64,000 nucleotides of DNA, from positions 4,030,001 through 4,094,000 of the forward strand of contig NZ_CP113068.1 of NCBI RefSeq assembly GCF_026625885.1, read 5' to 3'. This DNA comes from Roseateles sp. SL47. Its GTDB lineage: Bacteria > Pseudomonadota > Gammaproteobacteria > Burkholderiales > Burkholderiaceae_C. Position 1 is the first letter of the stretch, and every line of letters starts with the position of its first letter. A program made the translations under genes and the position numbers. Positions 54,499 through 63,444 of the stretch are shown here, piece after piece. The notes below the pieces were generated by a model. The model did not search any database. It was not told the origin of the DNA and worked only from the letters and a program-made list of their open reading frames with translations.

Positions 54499-56472
54499 AT
54501 GAAGCTCATTGAGAGGCAGCGGCCAGCCGCCGCCGTGGCCCATGCCGCCATCGTGGCGGCCGCCGTTCGTTCGTTGGCCAGTCCGTGGCCCCACCAAGCC
54601 GCCGCAGGCATCGGCATGGCCGTGCTGTTGAGCGTGTTGACGCCATCGGCAACCGCAGCCATCCCCGCTGTGGCGGAGCCCCGCGCACAGATCGAGACAC
54701 AGATCGAGATCAATTCAGTGGGATTCCCCATCGCAGCCGCCAAATGGGCGGTGGTGCCGGAGGGGCCGGCACGTGGTTTTGCCGTGGTGGACCAGCAGGG
54801 CCGCACCGTTCTGAAAGGCCCGTTATCGGCGTCCGCCACCTGGTCATTGGCTGAGAGGACGGTCAAGCTGGCCGACCTGTCAGCGCTCCGCCAGCCGGGC
54901 ACCTATCAGTTGCAGGTGTCCGGTATGGGGCGTTCCGCTCCGTTCGTGGTGGGTGATTCGGTCTACACGCCGTTGACGGCAGCCGCCATCCGTGCCTTTT
55001 ATTTCAACCGCGCCGGTATCGACATCACGCCCGCGCTGGGCGGTGTCTATGCCCGTGCCGCCGGTCACCCCGACACGCGGGTCCTCATTCATGCCTCTGC
55101 GGTAGGCCCGCAGCGTCGGGAAGGGGAAGCCACCAGCAGCCCCAAAGGCTGGTATGACGCGGGCGATTACAACAAGTACATCGTCAATTCCGGCATCAGC
55201 ACCTACACGCTGCTGGCGGCTTATGAGCATTTCCCATCGTTCTACCGGGACCTGAAGGTCGGAGTGCCAGAAACCGGCAATGGCCTGCCCGACCTGCTCA
55301 ATGAAGCCCTATGGAATCTGGATTGGATGCTGACGATGCAAGACCCCGCCGATGGCGGCGTTTACCACAAGCTCACCAATCTCAAGTTCGACGGCATGGT
55401 GATGCCGGCTGCTGCGACCACCGATCGGTATGTGGTGCAGAAGACGACCGCCGCCACACTCGATTTTGCTGCGGTCATGGCGGCCGCCAGCCGGGTGCTG
55501 GCCCCGTTGGACGCGCAGTCCCCGGGGCGTTCCGCCCGCATGCGCTCTGCAGCCATCGCCGCCTGGGATTGGGCCCAGCAGCATCGGAATGTGCTCTACC
55601 AGCAGCCCGCCGATGTCGTCACTGGGGCTTATGACGACACCCGCCTGGACGATGAATTCGCCTGGGCGGCTGCCGAGCTGTTGGTCACGACCGGGGAGCA
55701 GCGCTTTCTGGATGCCATGCGCCTCGGGCAGGTGCCGATCAATGTGCCGTCGTGGAGTGACGTACAGGGGCTCGCCTGGGTCACGCTGGCTCAGCACCAG
55801 AACCGGCTGCCGGCCGCCGACCGGGTCATTGTTCAGCAACGCATCCGGACCCTCGCAGTCACCCTGGTGCAGCGGTGGAAACAATCCGCCTGGCGGGTGC
55901 CGATGCAAGCGGAGGACTATCGCTGGGGCAGCAATTCAGAAGTGCTGAATCAAGCCCTGATGCTGATCCAGGCCGCGCGACTGATCGACGCGACGCCGAC
56001 ATCCCCTGCAGACGCGGCAGCGCGGCAACTGCGCCGCGACGCCCTTGCTGCCGCGCAGGCCAACCTGGATTACGTGTTGGGCCGCAACCCGTTGGGGCGC
56101 TCCCAGGTCACCGGCTTTGGGCTTCGCCCGCCCATGCATCCCCATCACCGCCCCTCGGAGGCAGATGGCATCACCGACCCGATCCCCGGCTTCCTGGTGG
56201 GTGGGGCGAACCCCGGCCAGCAGGACAAGGCCGAATGCCCCGTGCCGTACCCGTCGTCGCTCACGGCCTTGTCCTGGCTGGACCATCTGTGCAGCTACGC
56301 CAGCAATGAAGTCGCCATCAACTGGAATGCACCGCTGGTCTATGTGGCGGGCGCGCTGGACGTGTTGGGGCGGGCCGATGCCGTGCCATCGCGCAAGCCT
56401 CCCCTCGACACCCGAGGCCGGCCGGTCAACCAAAGCTCCCCTCATCCAGACACCCAGAAAGGTCGCCCATGA
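54499..56472 (+). CDS. Family 9 glycoside hydrolase (endoglucanase-like)
   Basis: A 657-aa exported enzyme. A long head with a hydrophobic signal (near residues 34-53) precedes a CelD-type N-terminal Ig domain (about 70-155) and an (alpha/alpha)6 GH9 domain. The catalytic-base region GWYDAGDYNKY gives Asp220 and Asp223; the acid Glu604 is in SNEVAINW. The region GRNPLGRSQVTGFG...HHRPS is also typical. By family it cleaves beta-1,4-glucans; exo-acting GH9 glucosidases on oligosaccharides are an alternative. It overlaps the MFS gene (ATGA), suggesting a linked hydrolysis and uptake unit. Confidence 0.9.
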   Translation: MKLIERQRPAAAVAHAAIVAAAVRSLASPWPHQAAAGIGMAVLLSVLTPSATAAIPAVAEPRAQIETQIEINSVGFPIAAAKWAVVPEGPARGFAVVDQQGRTVLKGPLSASATWSLAERTVKLADLSALRQPGTYQLQVSGMGRSAPFVVGDSVYTPLTAAAIRAFYFNRAGIDITPALGGVYARAAGHPDTRVLIHASAVGPQRREGEATSSPKGWYDAGDYNKYIVNSGISTYTLLAAYEHFPSFYRDLKVGVPETGNGLPDLLNEALWNLDWMLTMQDPADGGVYHKLTNLKFDGMVMPAAATTDRYVVQKTTAATLDFAAVMAAASRVLAPLDAQSPGRSARMRSAAIAAWDWAQQHRNVLYQQPADVVTGAYDDTRLDDEFAWAAAELLVTTGEQRFLDAMRLGQVPINVPSWSDVQGLAWVTLAQHQNRLPAADRVIVQQRIRTLAVTLVQRWKQSAWRVPMQAEDYRWGSNSEVLNQALMLIQAARLIDATPTSPADAAARQLRRDALAAAQANLDYVLGRNPLGRSQVTGFGLRPPMHPHHRPSEADGITDPIPGFLVGGANPGQQDKAECPVPYPSSLTALSWLDHLCSYASNEVAINWNAPLVYVAGALDVLGRADAVPSRKPPLDTRGRPVNQSSPHPDTQKGRP

Positions 56473-57887
56473 GCGCCGATCTCTCCACCACCAGCCCGAG
56501 CCACGGTAGCCCCCAGTCGGCGTCAGGCATCGCTGCGGCACAGTCCGCGCCACCCGCGCCGGCCACTGCTACCGACGATCCTGCCCCCGGCAAACGCCAC
56601 CCGCTCACCTGGGTGCCATCGCTCTACCTCGCCATGGGCCTGCCCAATGTGCTGGTGGGCGCCGTGGCAGCGATCCTCTACAAAAACATGGGCATCTCCA
56701 ATGAGGACATCGCCCTCTACACCTCGCAGATGTACCTGCCGTGGGTGCTCAAACCATTGTGGTCCCCCTTGCTGGAACCCTACCGCACCAAGCGCTGGTG
56801 GGTGATCAGCATGCAGTTCCTGATGATGGCTTCGCTGGGCCTGGTGGCCTTCAGCCTGCCGCTGGAGGGCTTCTTCCGCGCATCCCTGGCCTTCTTCTGG
56901 ATCACCGGTTTCGCTTCTGCCACCCAGGACATTGCCGCCGATGGCGTCTTCATGACCACCATGCCGCTGCGCGATCAGGCTCGTTATGCCGGCGTGCAGG
57001 GCATGTGCTGGAACCTCGGCGCGGTGGTGGCCTCCGGGCTGCTGGTGTCGCTCACCGGCTGGCTGCACAAAGACCTGGGCTGGTCATGGGTGCACTGCTG
57101 GATGGCGGTGATGCTGGGGGCTGCCGGCATGATGGGCGGATTTGGCCTGTGGCACCTGCGCGTATTGCCGCCAGGGGCCCCGTCGGCGGTGCAGGGGCAG
57201 GACTTGCGCAGTGCCATGGTGTCGCTGCGGGAATCCTGGATCACCTTCTTCCAGAAGCCCTCCATCTGGATGATGCTGGCCGTTGTGTTCTTTTATCGCT
57301 TCGGGGAGGGCTTCATCGAGAAGTTTGGCCCGCTCTTCCTGCTGGACCCGCGTGACGCTGGCGGCCTGGGGCTGGACAACGCCGCGCTGGGCCACATCTA
57401 CGGCACCGTGGGCACCGTGGCGTTTATTGCCGGGGCCTTCCTCAGCGGGTTCATCGTGGCCCGCATGACGCTCAAGCGCACGTTCTTCCTGCTGGCCATT
57501 GCCCTCAACCTGCCGCACCTCACCTACTACTACCTGAGCCATGGCATGCCGGACAACGTGATGTTGATTGGCGCCGTGGTCGCCATCGAGAAATTCGGCT
57601 ACGGGATGGGCTCGGTGGGCCACATGCTGTACATGATGCAGCAGATTGCGCCGGGGCCATTCAAGATGACGCACTACGCCATGGCGACAGGCGTGATGGC
57701 GCTCACCAAGTGGGCCACCGGCAGTGTGAGCGGCTGGGTGTATGCAGCGGTTGGCCAGCAATACGCCTCCTTCTTCGGGCTGGTGCTGCTCTTCTCCATT
57801 CCGCCCATTGTGTTGGCCTGGCTGGCGCCATTTCCGGTGAAGGCGCACGACCCTTCGGATGGCACTGGCGCGCCCGGCGGTCATTAG
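56469..57887 (+). CDS. MFS transporter, AmpG-like
   Basis: A 472-aa membrane protein with about 12 hydrophobic helices. SLYLAMGLPNVLVGAVAAILYK at the start and ATQDIAADGVF in helix five resemble the AmpG/PAT branch of the major facilitator superfamily. A Pro/Ser-rich 45-residue cytoplasmic tail precedes the first helix. Coupled to the GH9 gene, it is likely to take up the oligosaccharide product; muropeptide transport, the E. coli AmpG role, is less likely here. Confidence 0.85.
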   Translation: MSADLSTTSPSHGSPQSASGIAAAQSAPPAPATATDDPAPGKRHPLTWVPSLYLAMGLPNVLVGAVAAILYKNMGISNEDIALYTSQMYLPWVLKPLWSPLLEPYRTKRWWVISMQFLMMASLGLVAFSLPLEGFFRASLAFFWITGFASATQDIAADGVFMTTMPLRDQARYAGVQGMCWNLGAVVASGLLVSLTGWLHKDLGWSWVHCWMAVMLGAAGMMGGFGLWHLRVLPPGAPSAVQGQDLRSAMVSLRESWITFFQKPSIWMMLAVVFFYRFGEGFIEKFGPLFLLDPRDAGGLGLDNAALGHIYGTVGTVAFIAGAFLSGFIVARMTLKRTFFLLAIALNLPHLTYYYLSHGMPDNVMLIGAVVAIEKFGYGMGSVGHMLYMMQQIAPGPFKMTHYAMATGVMALTKWATGSVSGWVYAAVGQQYASFFGLVLLFSIPPIVLAWLAPFPVKAHDPSDGTGAPGGH

Positions 57888-57933
57888 GGAGAACACTGAG
57901 AAACCTGCATGGCGCGACCTCATAGCGCCCACG

Positions 57934-57971
57934 AACGCGGGGTGATGCTCAAACGGGTATCACCCCGCGTT
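57934..57971. terminator. Perfect 13-bp inverted repeat after the MFS gene
   Basis: AACGCGGGGTGAT and its exact complement flank a 12-nt loop, 47 bp after the MFS stop. A weak T-containing stretch follows. It is probably the terminator of the GH9-MFS operon. The rest of the 314-bp gap up to chvE (57888-58201) has repeated TTCATG motifs at 58080-58120 and must hold the chvE promoter. Confidence 0.6.
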
Positions 57972-58201
57972 GAAACTTTATCGAGGCATTTCCTGCGTCG
58001 GCGGATGATGCAAAACCGGGCAGAACATCGATGAACAGGGGTGGCACGCCCGTTGCCATGCCCCGCACAGGGCTGAAGTATTCATGGGTTGTTCATGATG
58101 CATTCAGTTTTCATTCATGCGATGCTCACCCACCTTCGGCAGCCTTGCGAGAGAGGCGGGCCGACGGGCACTGATTCCTAAAAGCACACAACGGAGACCT
58201 C

Positions 58202-59293
58202 ATGAAAAAAGCAATGCTGCCGCGCCGCGGCGCCCTGGGCCTGCTGACCTCGCTGGTGGCGGCCTTTGGATTGGCCGGGATGGCCAGCCAGGCTGTGGCT
58301 CAGGACAAAGGTCTGATCGGCATCGCGATGCCGACCAAGAGCTCGGCCCGCTGGATCGCGGACGGTGACAACATGGTCAAGGCGTTCAAGGACAAGGGCT
58401 ACCGCACCGACCTCCAATACGCTGAAGACGACATCCCCAATCAACTGGCTCAGATCGAAAACCTGATCACCAAGAAGGTGAAGGTGCTGGTGATTGCGTC
58501 CATCGACGGCTCGGCGCTGTCCAGCGTGCTGCAGAAGGCCGCCGCCGCCAACATCAAGGTGGTGGGCTATGACCGTCTGATCAAGGGCACCAAGAACATC
58601 GATTACTACGTCACCTTCGACAACTTCCAGGTCGGTGTGATGCAGGGCCAGTCCCTGATCGACAAGCTGGGCCTGGCGCAGGGCAAGGGCCCGTTCAATA
58701 TCGAGCTCTTCGGCGGCTCGCCGGACGACAACAACGCCACCTTCTTCTACGACGGCGCCATGTCGGTGCTCAAGCCCTACATCGACAGCGGCAAGCTGGT
58801 GGTGCGCAGCAAGCAGATGGGCATGGGCAAGGTGGGCACGCTGCGCTGGGATGCTTCCACGGCCCAGGCCCGCATGGACAACCTGGCCAGCGCCTTTTAC
58901 GGCAAGGATCGTCTGCATGCCGTGCTGTCTCCGTATGACGGCATCAGCATCGGCATCCTGTCCTCGCTGAAGGGCGCCGGTTATTGCAGCAAGACGCTGC
59001 CGTGCCCGGTGGTGTCCGGCCAGGATGCGGAAATTCCGTCGATCAAGTCGATCATCAAGGGCGAGCAGGCCAGCACGGTGTTCAAGGACACCCGCGCCCT
59101 GGCGACCGCTGCCGCCGGCCTGGTGGACGACATGCTCAGCGGCAAGCAACCGGCGGTGAACGACACCAAGACCTACAACAACGGCGTCAAGGTGGTGCCC
59201 AGCATTCTGCTGAAGCCGGTGGCTGTGGACGCCACCAACTGGAAGCCTGTGCTGGTGGACAGCGGCTACTACAAAGAGAGCCAGCTGCGCTGA
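58202..59293 (+). CDS. chvE: ChvE-family periplasmic sugar-binding protein
   Basis: A 363-aa binding protein with a signal peptide (cleavage AVAQ/DK or AVA/Q near residue 34). The opening [38 protein letters not shown] and [10 protein letters not shown] match ChvE/GbpA/SbpA of Agrobacterium and Azospirillum, which bind galactose, arabinose, xylose and related aldoses. First gene of the chvE-gguA-gguB importer. Likely controlled by the GbpR-like LysR protein encoded at 10880 (inference). Confidence 0.93.
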   Translation: MKKAMLPRRGALGLLTSLVAAFGLAGMASQAVAQDKGLIGIAMPTKSSARWIADGDNMVKAFKDKGYRTDLQYAEDDIPNQLAQIENLITKKVKVLVIASIDGSALSSVLQKAAAANIKVVGYDRLIKGTKNIDYYVTFDNFQVGVMQGQSLIDKLGLAQGKGPFNIELFGGSPDDNNATFFYDGAMSVLKPYIDSGKLVVRSKQMGMGKVGTLRWDASTAQARMDNLASAFYGKDRLHAVLSPYDGISIGILSSLKGAGYCSKTLPCPVVSGQDAEIPSIKSIIKGEQASTVFKDTRALATAAAGLVDDMLSGKQPAVNDTKTYNNGVKVVPSILLKPVAVDATNWKPVLVDSGYYKESQLR

Positions 59294-59316
59294 TTCCACC
59301 CCGCACGGAGGTCCTA

Positions 59317-60900
59317 ATGGCTGAAGCGATCCCCATGCCTGCGGCGCGTGCGCCGGAGGCTGCCGCGCCGCTGCTGGAGCTGCGCGGCATCACCAAACGC
59401 TTTCATGGCGTGACCGCGCTGGAGAATGTGCACCTCAAGGTACACCCCGGCGAGATCCACGCTCTGGTGGGCGAAAACGGTGCCGGTAAATCGACGTTGA
59501 TGAAGGTGGTCAGCGGGGTCTACCCGCACCCCGACTATGACGGCGAGATTCATTTTGAAGGCGAGGAGCGCCGTTTCGGCGGCATTGTCGACAGTGAATC
59601 GCTGGGCATCATCATCATCCACCAGGAGCTGGCCCTGGTGCCGCAGCTCTCCATTGCGGAGAACCTGTTTCTCAACCATGAGCCAGCCCGGCTGGGCGTG
59701 ATTGATCGCATGGCCATGTTCCGCCGTGCGCGGGACCTGCTGGCCCGTGTCGGGCTGCGCGAGTCGCCCGACACGCGGGTGGCGGACCTGGGCATTGGCC
59801 AGCAGCAGCTGGTGGAAATCGCCAAGGCCTTGGCGAAATCCGTGCGGCTGCTGATTCTGGACGAGCCCACCGCCAGCCTGAATGAATCGGACAGCGAAGC
59901 ATTGCTGGACCGGTTGATGGAGCTGCGGGCGCAGGGCATTGCCTGCATCCTCATTTCGCACAAGCTCAACGAGATCACCCGCGTGGCGGACCGTCTCACC
60001 GTGCTGCGCGACGGCCGCTCCATCACCACGATGGACTGCCGTCATGAACCGGTGAGTGAAGAACGCATCATCCAGGCCATGGTCGGCCGCGATCTGGCGG
60101 ACCGGTATCCCCGCCGGACGCCCAAGATCGGCGAGATGCTGTTTGAACTGAAGGATTGGCGCGCCTTCCATCCGGTGCAAGCCGGGCGGGAAGTGGTGCG
60201 CGGCATCAATCTGACGGTGCGCCGCGGCGAGATCGTTGGCATTGCAGGCCTGATGGGGGCAGGGCGTACCGAGCTCGCCATGAGCGTGTTCGGTCGCAGC
60301 TACGGGCGCCGTGTCTCCGGCACCGCCTTGATGGATGGCCAGCCGGTGGACGTGTCCACCGTGCCCAAAGCCATCAGCGCGGGTCTGGCCTATGTCACCG
60401 AGGACCGCAAGGGCCTCGGTCTACTCCTGAATGAATCGATTGCCTGCAACACCAGCCTGGCGAATCTGCCCGGCGTCTCGCGCGCCGGGGTGCTGGATGC
60501 CGGGCGCGAACATTCGGTGGCGCAGGACTATCGCCGCCAACTGGCTACCCGCTGCCGCGACGTGGCCCAGCAGGCGGTGCATCTATCCGGCGGCAATCAG
60601 CAGAAGGTGGTGCTGGCCAAGTGGCTGTTCTCCAAGCCCCGGCTGCTGATCCTGGACGAGCCGACCCGCGGCATTGACGTGGGTGCCAAGTTCGAGATCT
60701 ACAGCCTCATCGCACAACTGGCCGAGAGCGGCTGCGGCATTCTGATGATCTCTTCAGAAATGCCCGAGCTGCTGGGCATGTGCGACCGGATGTATGTGAT
60801 GAATGAAGGGCGCATGGTGGCTGAATTGGATGCCGCCGAAGCCTCACAGGAAAGAATCATGGGTGCCATCGTTGGCGCCCGGGAGTTACTCCATGCATGA
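59317..60900 (+). CDS. gguA: Multiple-sugar ABC transporter ATP-binding protein GguA/MmsA
   Basis: A 527-aa double ATPase. Walker A GENGAGKS at residues 52-59, atypical first signature region (DLGIGQQQLVEIAKAL), LILDEPTASLN, then a degenerate second Walker A (AGLMGAGRTEL), signature HLSGGNQQK and LILDEPTRGID. The ATG at 59317 follows a GGAGG-type site; the frame is open further upstream inside chvE, but that is a shadow. It ends overlapping gguB by 8 nt. Confidence 0.93.
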   Translation: MAEAIPMPAARAPEAAAPLLELRGITKRFHGVTALENVHLKVHPGEIHALVGENGAGKSTLMKVVSGVYPHPDYDGEIHFEGEERRFGGIVDSESLGIIIIHQELALVPQLSIAENLFLNHEPARLGVIDRMAMFRRARDLLARVGLRESPDTRVADLGIGQQQLVEIAKALAKSVRLLILDEPTASLNESDSEALLDRLMELRAQGIACILISHKLNEITRVADRLTVLRDGRSITTMDCRHEPVSEERIIQAMVGRDLADRYPRRTPKIGEMLFELKDWRAFHPVQAGREVVRGINLTVRRGEIVGIAGLMGAGRTELAMSVFGRSYGRRVSGTALMDGQPVDVSTVPKAISAGLAYVTEDRKGLGLLLNESIACNTSLANLPGVSRAGVLDAGREHSVAQDYRRQLATRCRDVAQQAVHLSGGNQQKVVLAKWLFSKPRLLILDEPTRGIDVGAKFEIYSLIAQLAESGCGILMISSEMPELLGMCDRMYVMNEGRMVAELDAAEASQERIMGAIVGARELLHA

Positions 60901-62131
60901 CCCACTGACGGCACCGATCAACGGTGCCCCCCCCGTGCGTACGGCCCCGCCGCCCGCGCCTCGCGGCCCTTCGCAGGGCGGCATCGCTCATTTCGTGAAG
61001 CGTCATCTGCGTGACTACGGCATGCTGATCACGCTGGTGGCCATCATGGGCCTGTTCCAGGTGCTCACCGACGGCACCTTGCTGCAGCCGCTGAACCTGA
61101 CCAACCTGGTGCTGCAGAACAGCTACATCGTCATCATGGCGCTGGGCATGCTGCTGGTGATCGTGGCGGGGCATATCGACCTCTCCGTGGGCTCGGTCTG
61201 CGGCTTCATCGGCGCGTTGGCGGCGGTGTTGATGGTGAATTACAACTGGCCGCCCTTTCCGGCGGCCATGGTCTGCCTGGTGGCGGGGGCCATCATCGGT
61301 GCCGCCCAGGGCTGGTTTGTGGCTTACCTGGGCATTCCGTCCTTTATCGTGACCCTGGCCGGCATGCTGGTCTTCAAGGGGTTGGCGCTGGCGCTGCTGC
61401 AGGGGCAGTCGCTGGGCCCATTCCCGGACTCGTTCCAGGCGCTGAGCGCCGGCTTCCTGCCGGAACTTTTCAATCAGGAAGATCCGTGGCCCACCACGCT
61501 GGGCCTGGGTCTGCTGCTGTCGGTCACCGCCGTGGTGGTGGCATGGCGACATCGCAGTGCGGGCCTGATGCACGGCATGGATGTCGAGCCTGGCCCGATC
61601 TTCCTGCTGCGCCAAACCGTGATTGTGGGCGGCGTGCTGGCCATGAGTTGGCTGCTGGCCTCCTACAAAGGCCTGCCGACGGTGATGGTGGTCATGGTGG
61701 TGCTGACGCTGGTGTATGACTTCATTGCCGGCCGGACCACGCTGGGCCGCCGCGTGTATGCGGTGGGCGGCAATGAAAAGGCGGCGCGCTTGTCCGGTGT
61801 TCGCACTGAACGGGTGGCCTTTCTCACCTTCGTGAACATGGGCGCATTGGCGGCGCTGGCTGGGCTGGTGTTTGCGGCGCGTTTGAACACCGCGTCTCCC
61901 AAGGCCGGTCTTGGCTTTGAGCTGGATGTCATTGCCGCATGCTTCGTGGGCGGAGCGTCGGCCTCGGGCGGCGTGGGCAAGATCATGGGGGCCGTGATTG
62001 GCGCCTTTGTGATGGGCGTGATGAACAACGGCATGTCCATCCTGGGCATTGGCATTGATTACCAGCAGGTGATCAAGGGCCTGGTGCTGCTGGCCGCCGT
62101 GTTCGTGGATGTCTACAACAAGCGGAAGTAA
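60893..62131 (+). CDS. gguB: Multiple-sugar ABC transporter permease GguB
   Basis: A 412-aa permease with about ten or more hydrophobic helices and the family motif LGMLLVIVAGHIDLSVGSVCGFIGA (seen as HIDLSVGSV). GGNEKAARLSGVRTERV and AACFVGGASASGG complete the BPD_transp_2 signature. A proline-rich 30-residue head precedes the first helix. The ATG at 60893 has GGGAG upstream. Confidence 0.93.
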   Translation: MHDPLTAPINGAPPVRTAPPPAPRGPSQGGIAHFVKRHLRDYGMLITLVAIMGLFQVLTDGTLLQPLNLTNLVLQNSYIVIMALGMLLVIVAGHIDLSVGSVCGFIGALAAVLMVNYNWPPFPAAMVCLVAGAIIGAAQGWFVAYLGIPSFIVTLAGMLVFKGLALALLQGQSLGPFPDSFQALSAGFLPELFNQEDPWPTTLGLGLLLSVTAVVVAWRHRSAGLMHGMDVEPGPIFLLRQTVIVGGVLAMSWLLASYKGLPTVMVVMVVLTLVYDFIAGRTTLGRRVYAVGGNEKAARLSGVRTERVAFLTFVNMGALAALAGLVFAARLNTASPKAGLGFELDVIAACFVGGASASGGVGKIMGAVIGAFVMGVMNNGMSILGIGIDYQQVIKGLVLLAAVFVDVYNKRK

Positions 62132-62154
62132 GTCGGGCTTGAATTCAGGAAATA

Positions 62155-62177
62155 AAGCGGACACATGATGTCCGCTT
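62155..62177. terminator. Hairpin after the chvE-gguAB operon
   Basis: AAGCGGACA pairs with TGTCCGCTT across a 5-nt loop, 24 bp after the gguB stop. The T-run downstream is weak. Confidence 0.6.
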
Positions 62178-62518
62178 GGTCATCTGGCTTGCAAATCTTC
62201 TCATTGCGTCAATGCGGCAACAGTGCGCCGTGGACGGTTCACAATGGGCACACACCCTCTTTTCAATGATGTGAACTCGTCATACCCTTGTCATTGATAT
62301 TTCAAGATCAATGAGCCGCTGCTTCTGCAACGTCAGCGGCTTCCAGGCCTTCTCCATCACCCCTGACCTGGCATTGGGCGATCTTCAGCCGTTCTTCGGA
62401 AATACGACGCTCTACACCGTGGTTGTTCAGGCCACCATTCCGTTGTTCGCGGCCGTCCAGTTCGAGGCGATGGGCCTTCGGTCCTATGTGTGCTATACGG
62501 ACCAGATCAAGGAGAAAA
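62178..62518. other. Intergenic region with a doubtful 72-codon frame
   Basis: This 341-bp stretch precedes the lipoprotein gene. An ATG at 62311 opens a 72-codon frame that ends at 62529, 11 nt into the lipoprotein gene. It has no clear ribosome site and no recognisable domain, so I do not call it a gene. An AT-rich part near 62240-62310 could hold the promoter. Confidence 0.35.
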
Positions 62519-63202
62519 ATGGACACTGATGCTGCGAAATGGCCGGCGTGGCCTTGGCCCATCCATCTGAAGGCGTCACTGGTGGGGGCGGTGGTGGCGT
62601 CATTGTCCGCATGCAGCTTCCCGCAGCACATCACGGTCATTCGCCAGGCCGAGGCGCTCAGCGTGGAAGGTGCAGTGGTGCCTGCGCAGATCATTCCGCC
62701 GTTCGACACTGAGGCCGTGTTCAGGGTGAGGGAGACCAAGCTGGTCGTGGAGGCCACGGGCCGTGCGCAGAAGTCATCCACCACGCGTCTGGGTTATGTC
62801 TTGCCCATCACGGAAAACGCATCGGATGTGGAGACGCCGGACCGTGCTCTAGCCATCTCCGTCGAATTGACCGCGGCACCGGACCAGGCAGCGGATCTCC
62901 TGGTGAGCGGGAGTGTGCGCGACGGGCAAGGCAAGCTCTACGCTCCTGCCACCATTGCCTGGAAGGAGGGGCTCTGCGGTCCCTATTCCCGTTTTGGTGA
63001 CGACCTCCATCCGTTGTCGAACGGTCAACTGTATGTGGAGCCCGGTAAAAAGGGCTGTCTTTATCTGGGTTATGCCGTATCGCCTCGTATGAGTGAGGTC
63101 TTGAAGCTGAAGTTGGGATCACTGACTGTCGGCACGGCCGGGGCGCCGCAGCGGCTTGAAGTCACGCTTCGGCCTGTGTTGTCGCGCCAGTTCAACGGTT
63201 AG
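62519..63202 (+). CDS. Hypothetical lipoprotein
   Basis: A 227-aa protein with a Trp-rich head and a lipobox LSAC giving Cys32. The ATG at 62519 has an AAGGAG site 5 nt away, which decides against earlier in-frame starts. The mature part is predicted beta-rich with two to three Cys; I recognise no family. It stands between the sugar importer and the porin. Export to the outer membrane is likely (residue after Cys is Ser, not Asp). Confidence 0.7.
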   Translation: MDTDAAKWPAWPWPIHLKASLVGAVVASLSACSFPQHITVIRQAEALSVEGAVVPAQIIPPFDTEAVFRVRETKLVVEATGRAQKSSTTRLGYVLPITENASDVETPDRALAISVELTAAPDQAADLLVSGSVRDGQGKLYAPATIAWKEGLCGPYSRFGDDLHPLSNGQLYVEPGKKGCLYLGYAVSPRMSEVLKLKLGSLTVGTAGAPQRLEVTLRPVLSRQFNG

Positions 63203-63388
63203 CCGTTTCTTTGGTGCAGGCCGCGTGCCCCTTCTGCACTAAATTTTGAAAGCGCGCGCCCTTGGGATGCCATTCACCGACGCGGGTGACAGCTCGCCAT
63301 TTGGCAAGCGATTCAGTGACACGGCCTCAGGGAATGTTCCTCAAATCCAACATTTGGTTTCGACCCTGGGCGGTTTCGTGAATACTCG

Positions 63389-63410
63389 CAGTCACTCCAC
63401 GTAGTGACTG
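63389..63410. promoter_or_regulatory. Inverted repeat ahead of the porin gene
   Basis: CAGTCACT and AGTGACTG flank a 6-nt loop, 34 bp before the porin ATG. It could be an operator or a 5' leader hairpin; no consensus is recognised. Confidence 0.4.
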
Positions 63411-63444
63411 GCTCGCCCGTCGGGTGGCCGTCCATCATTTCCCC

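Noticed and set aside
58984..59316. Start of gguA inside chvE
   Set aside because: The frame is open there, but the conserved ATPase begins after ATG 59317 with its own ribosome site.
62311..62529. 72-codon ORF upstream of the lipoprotein
   Set aside because: No ribosome site, no domain and only chance-level length in high-GC DNA.
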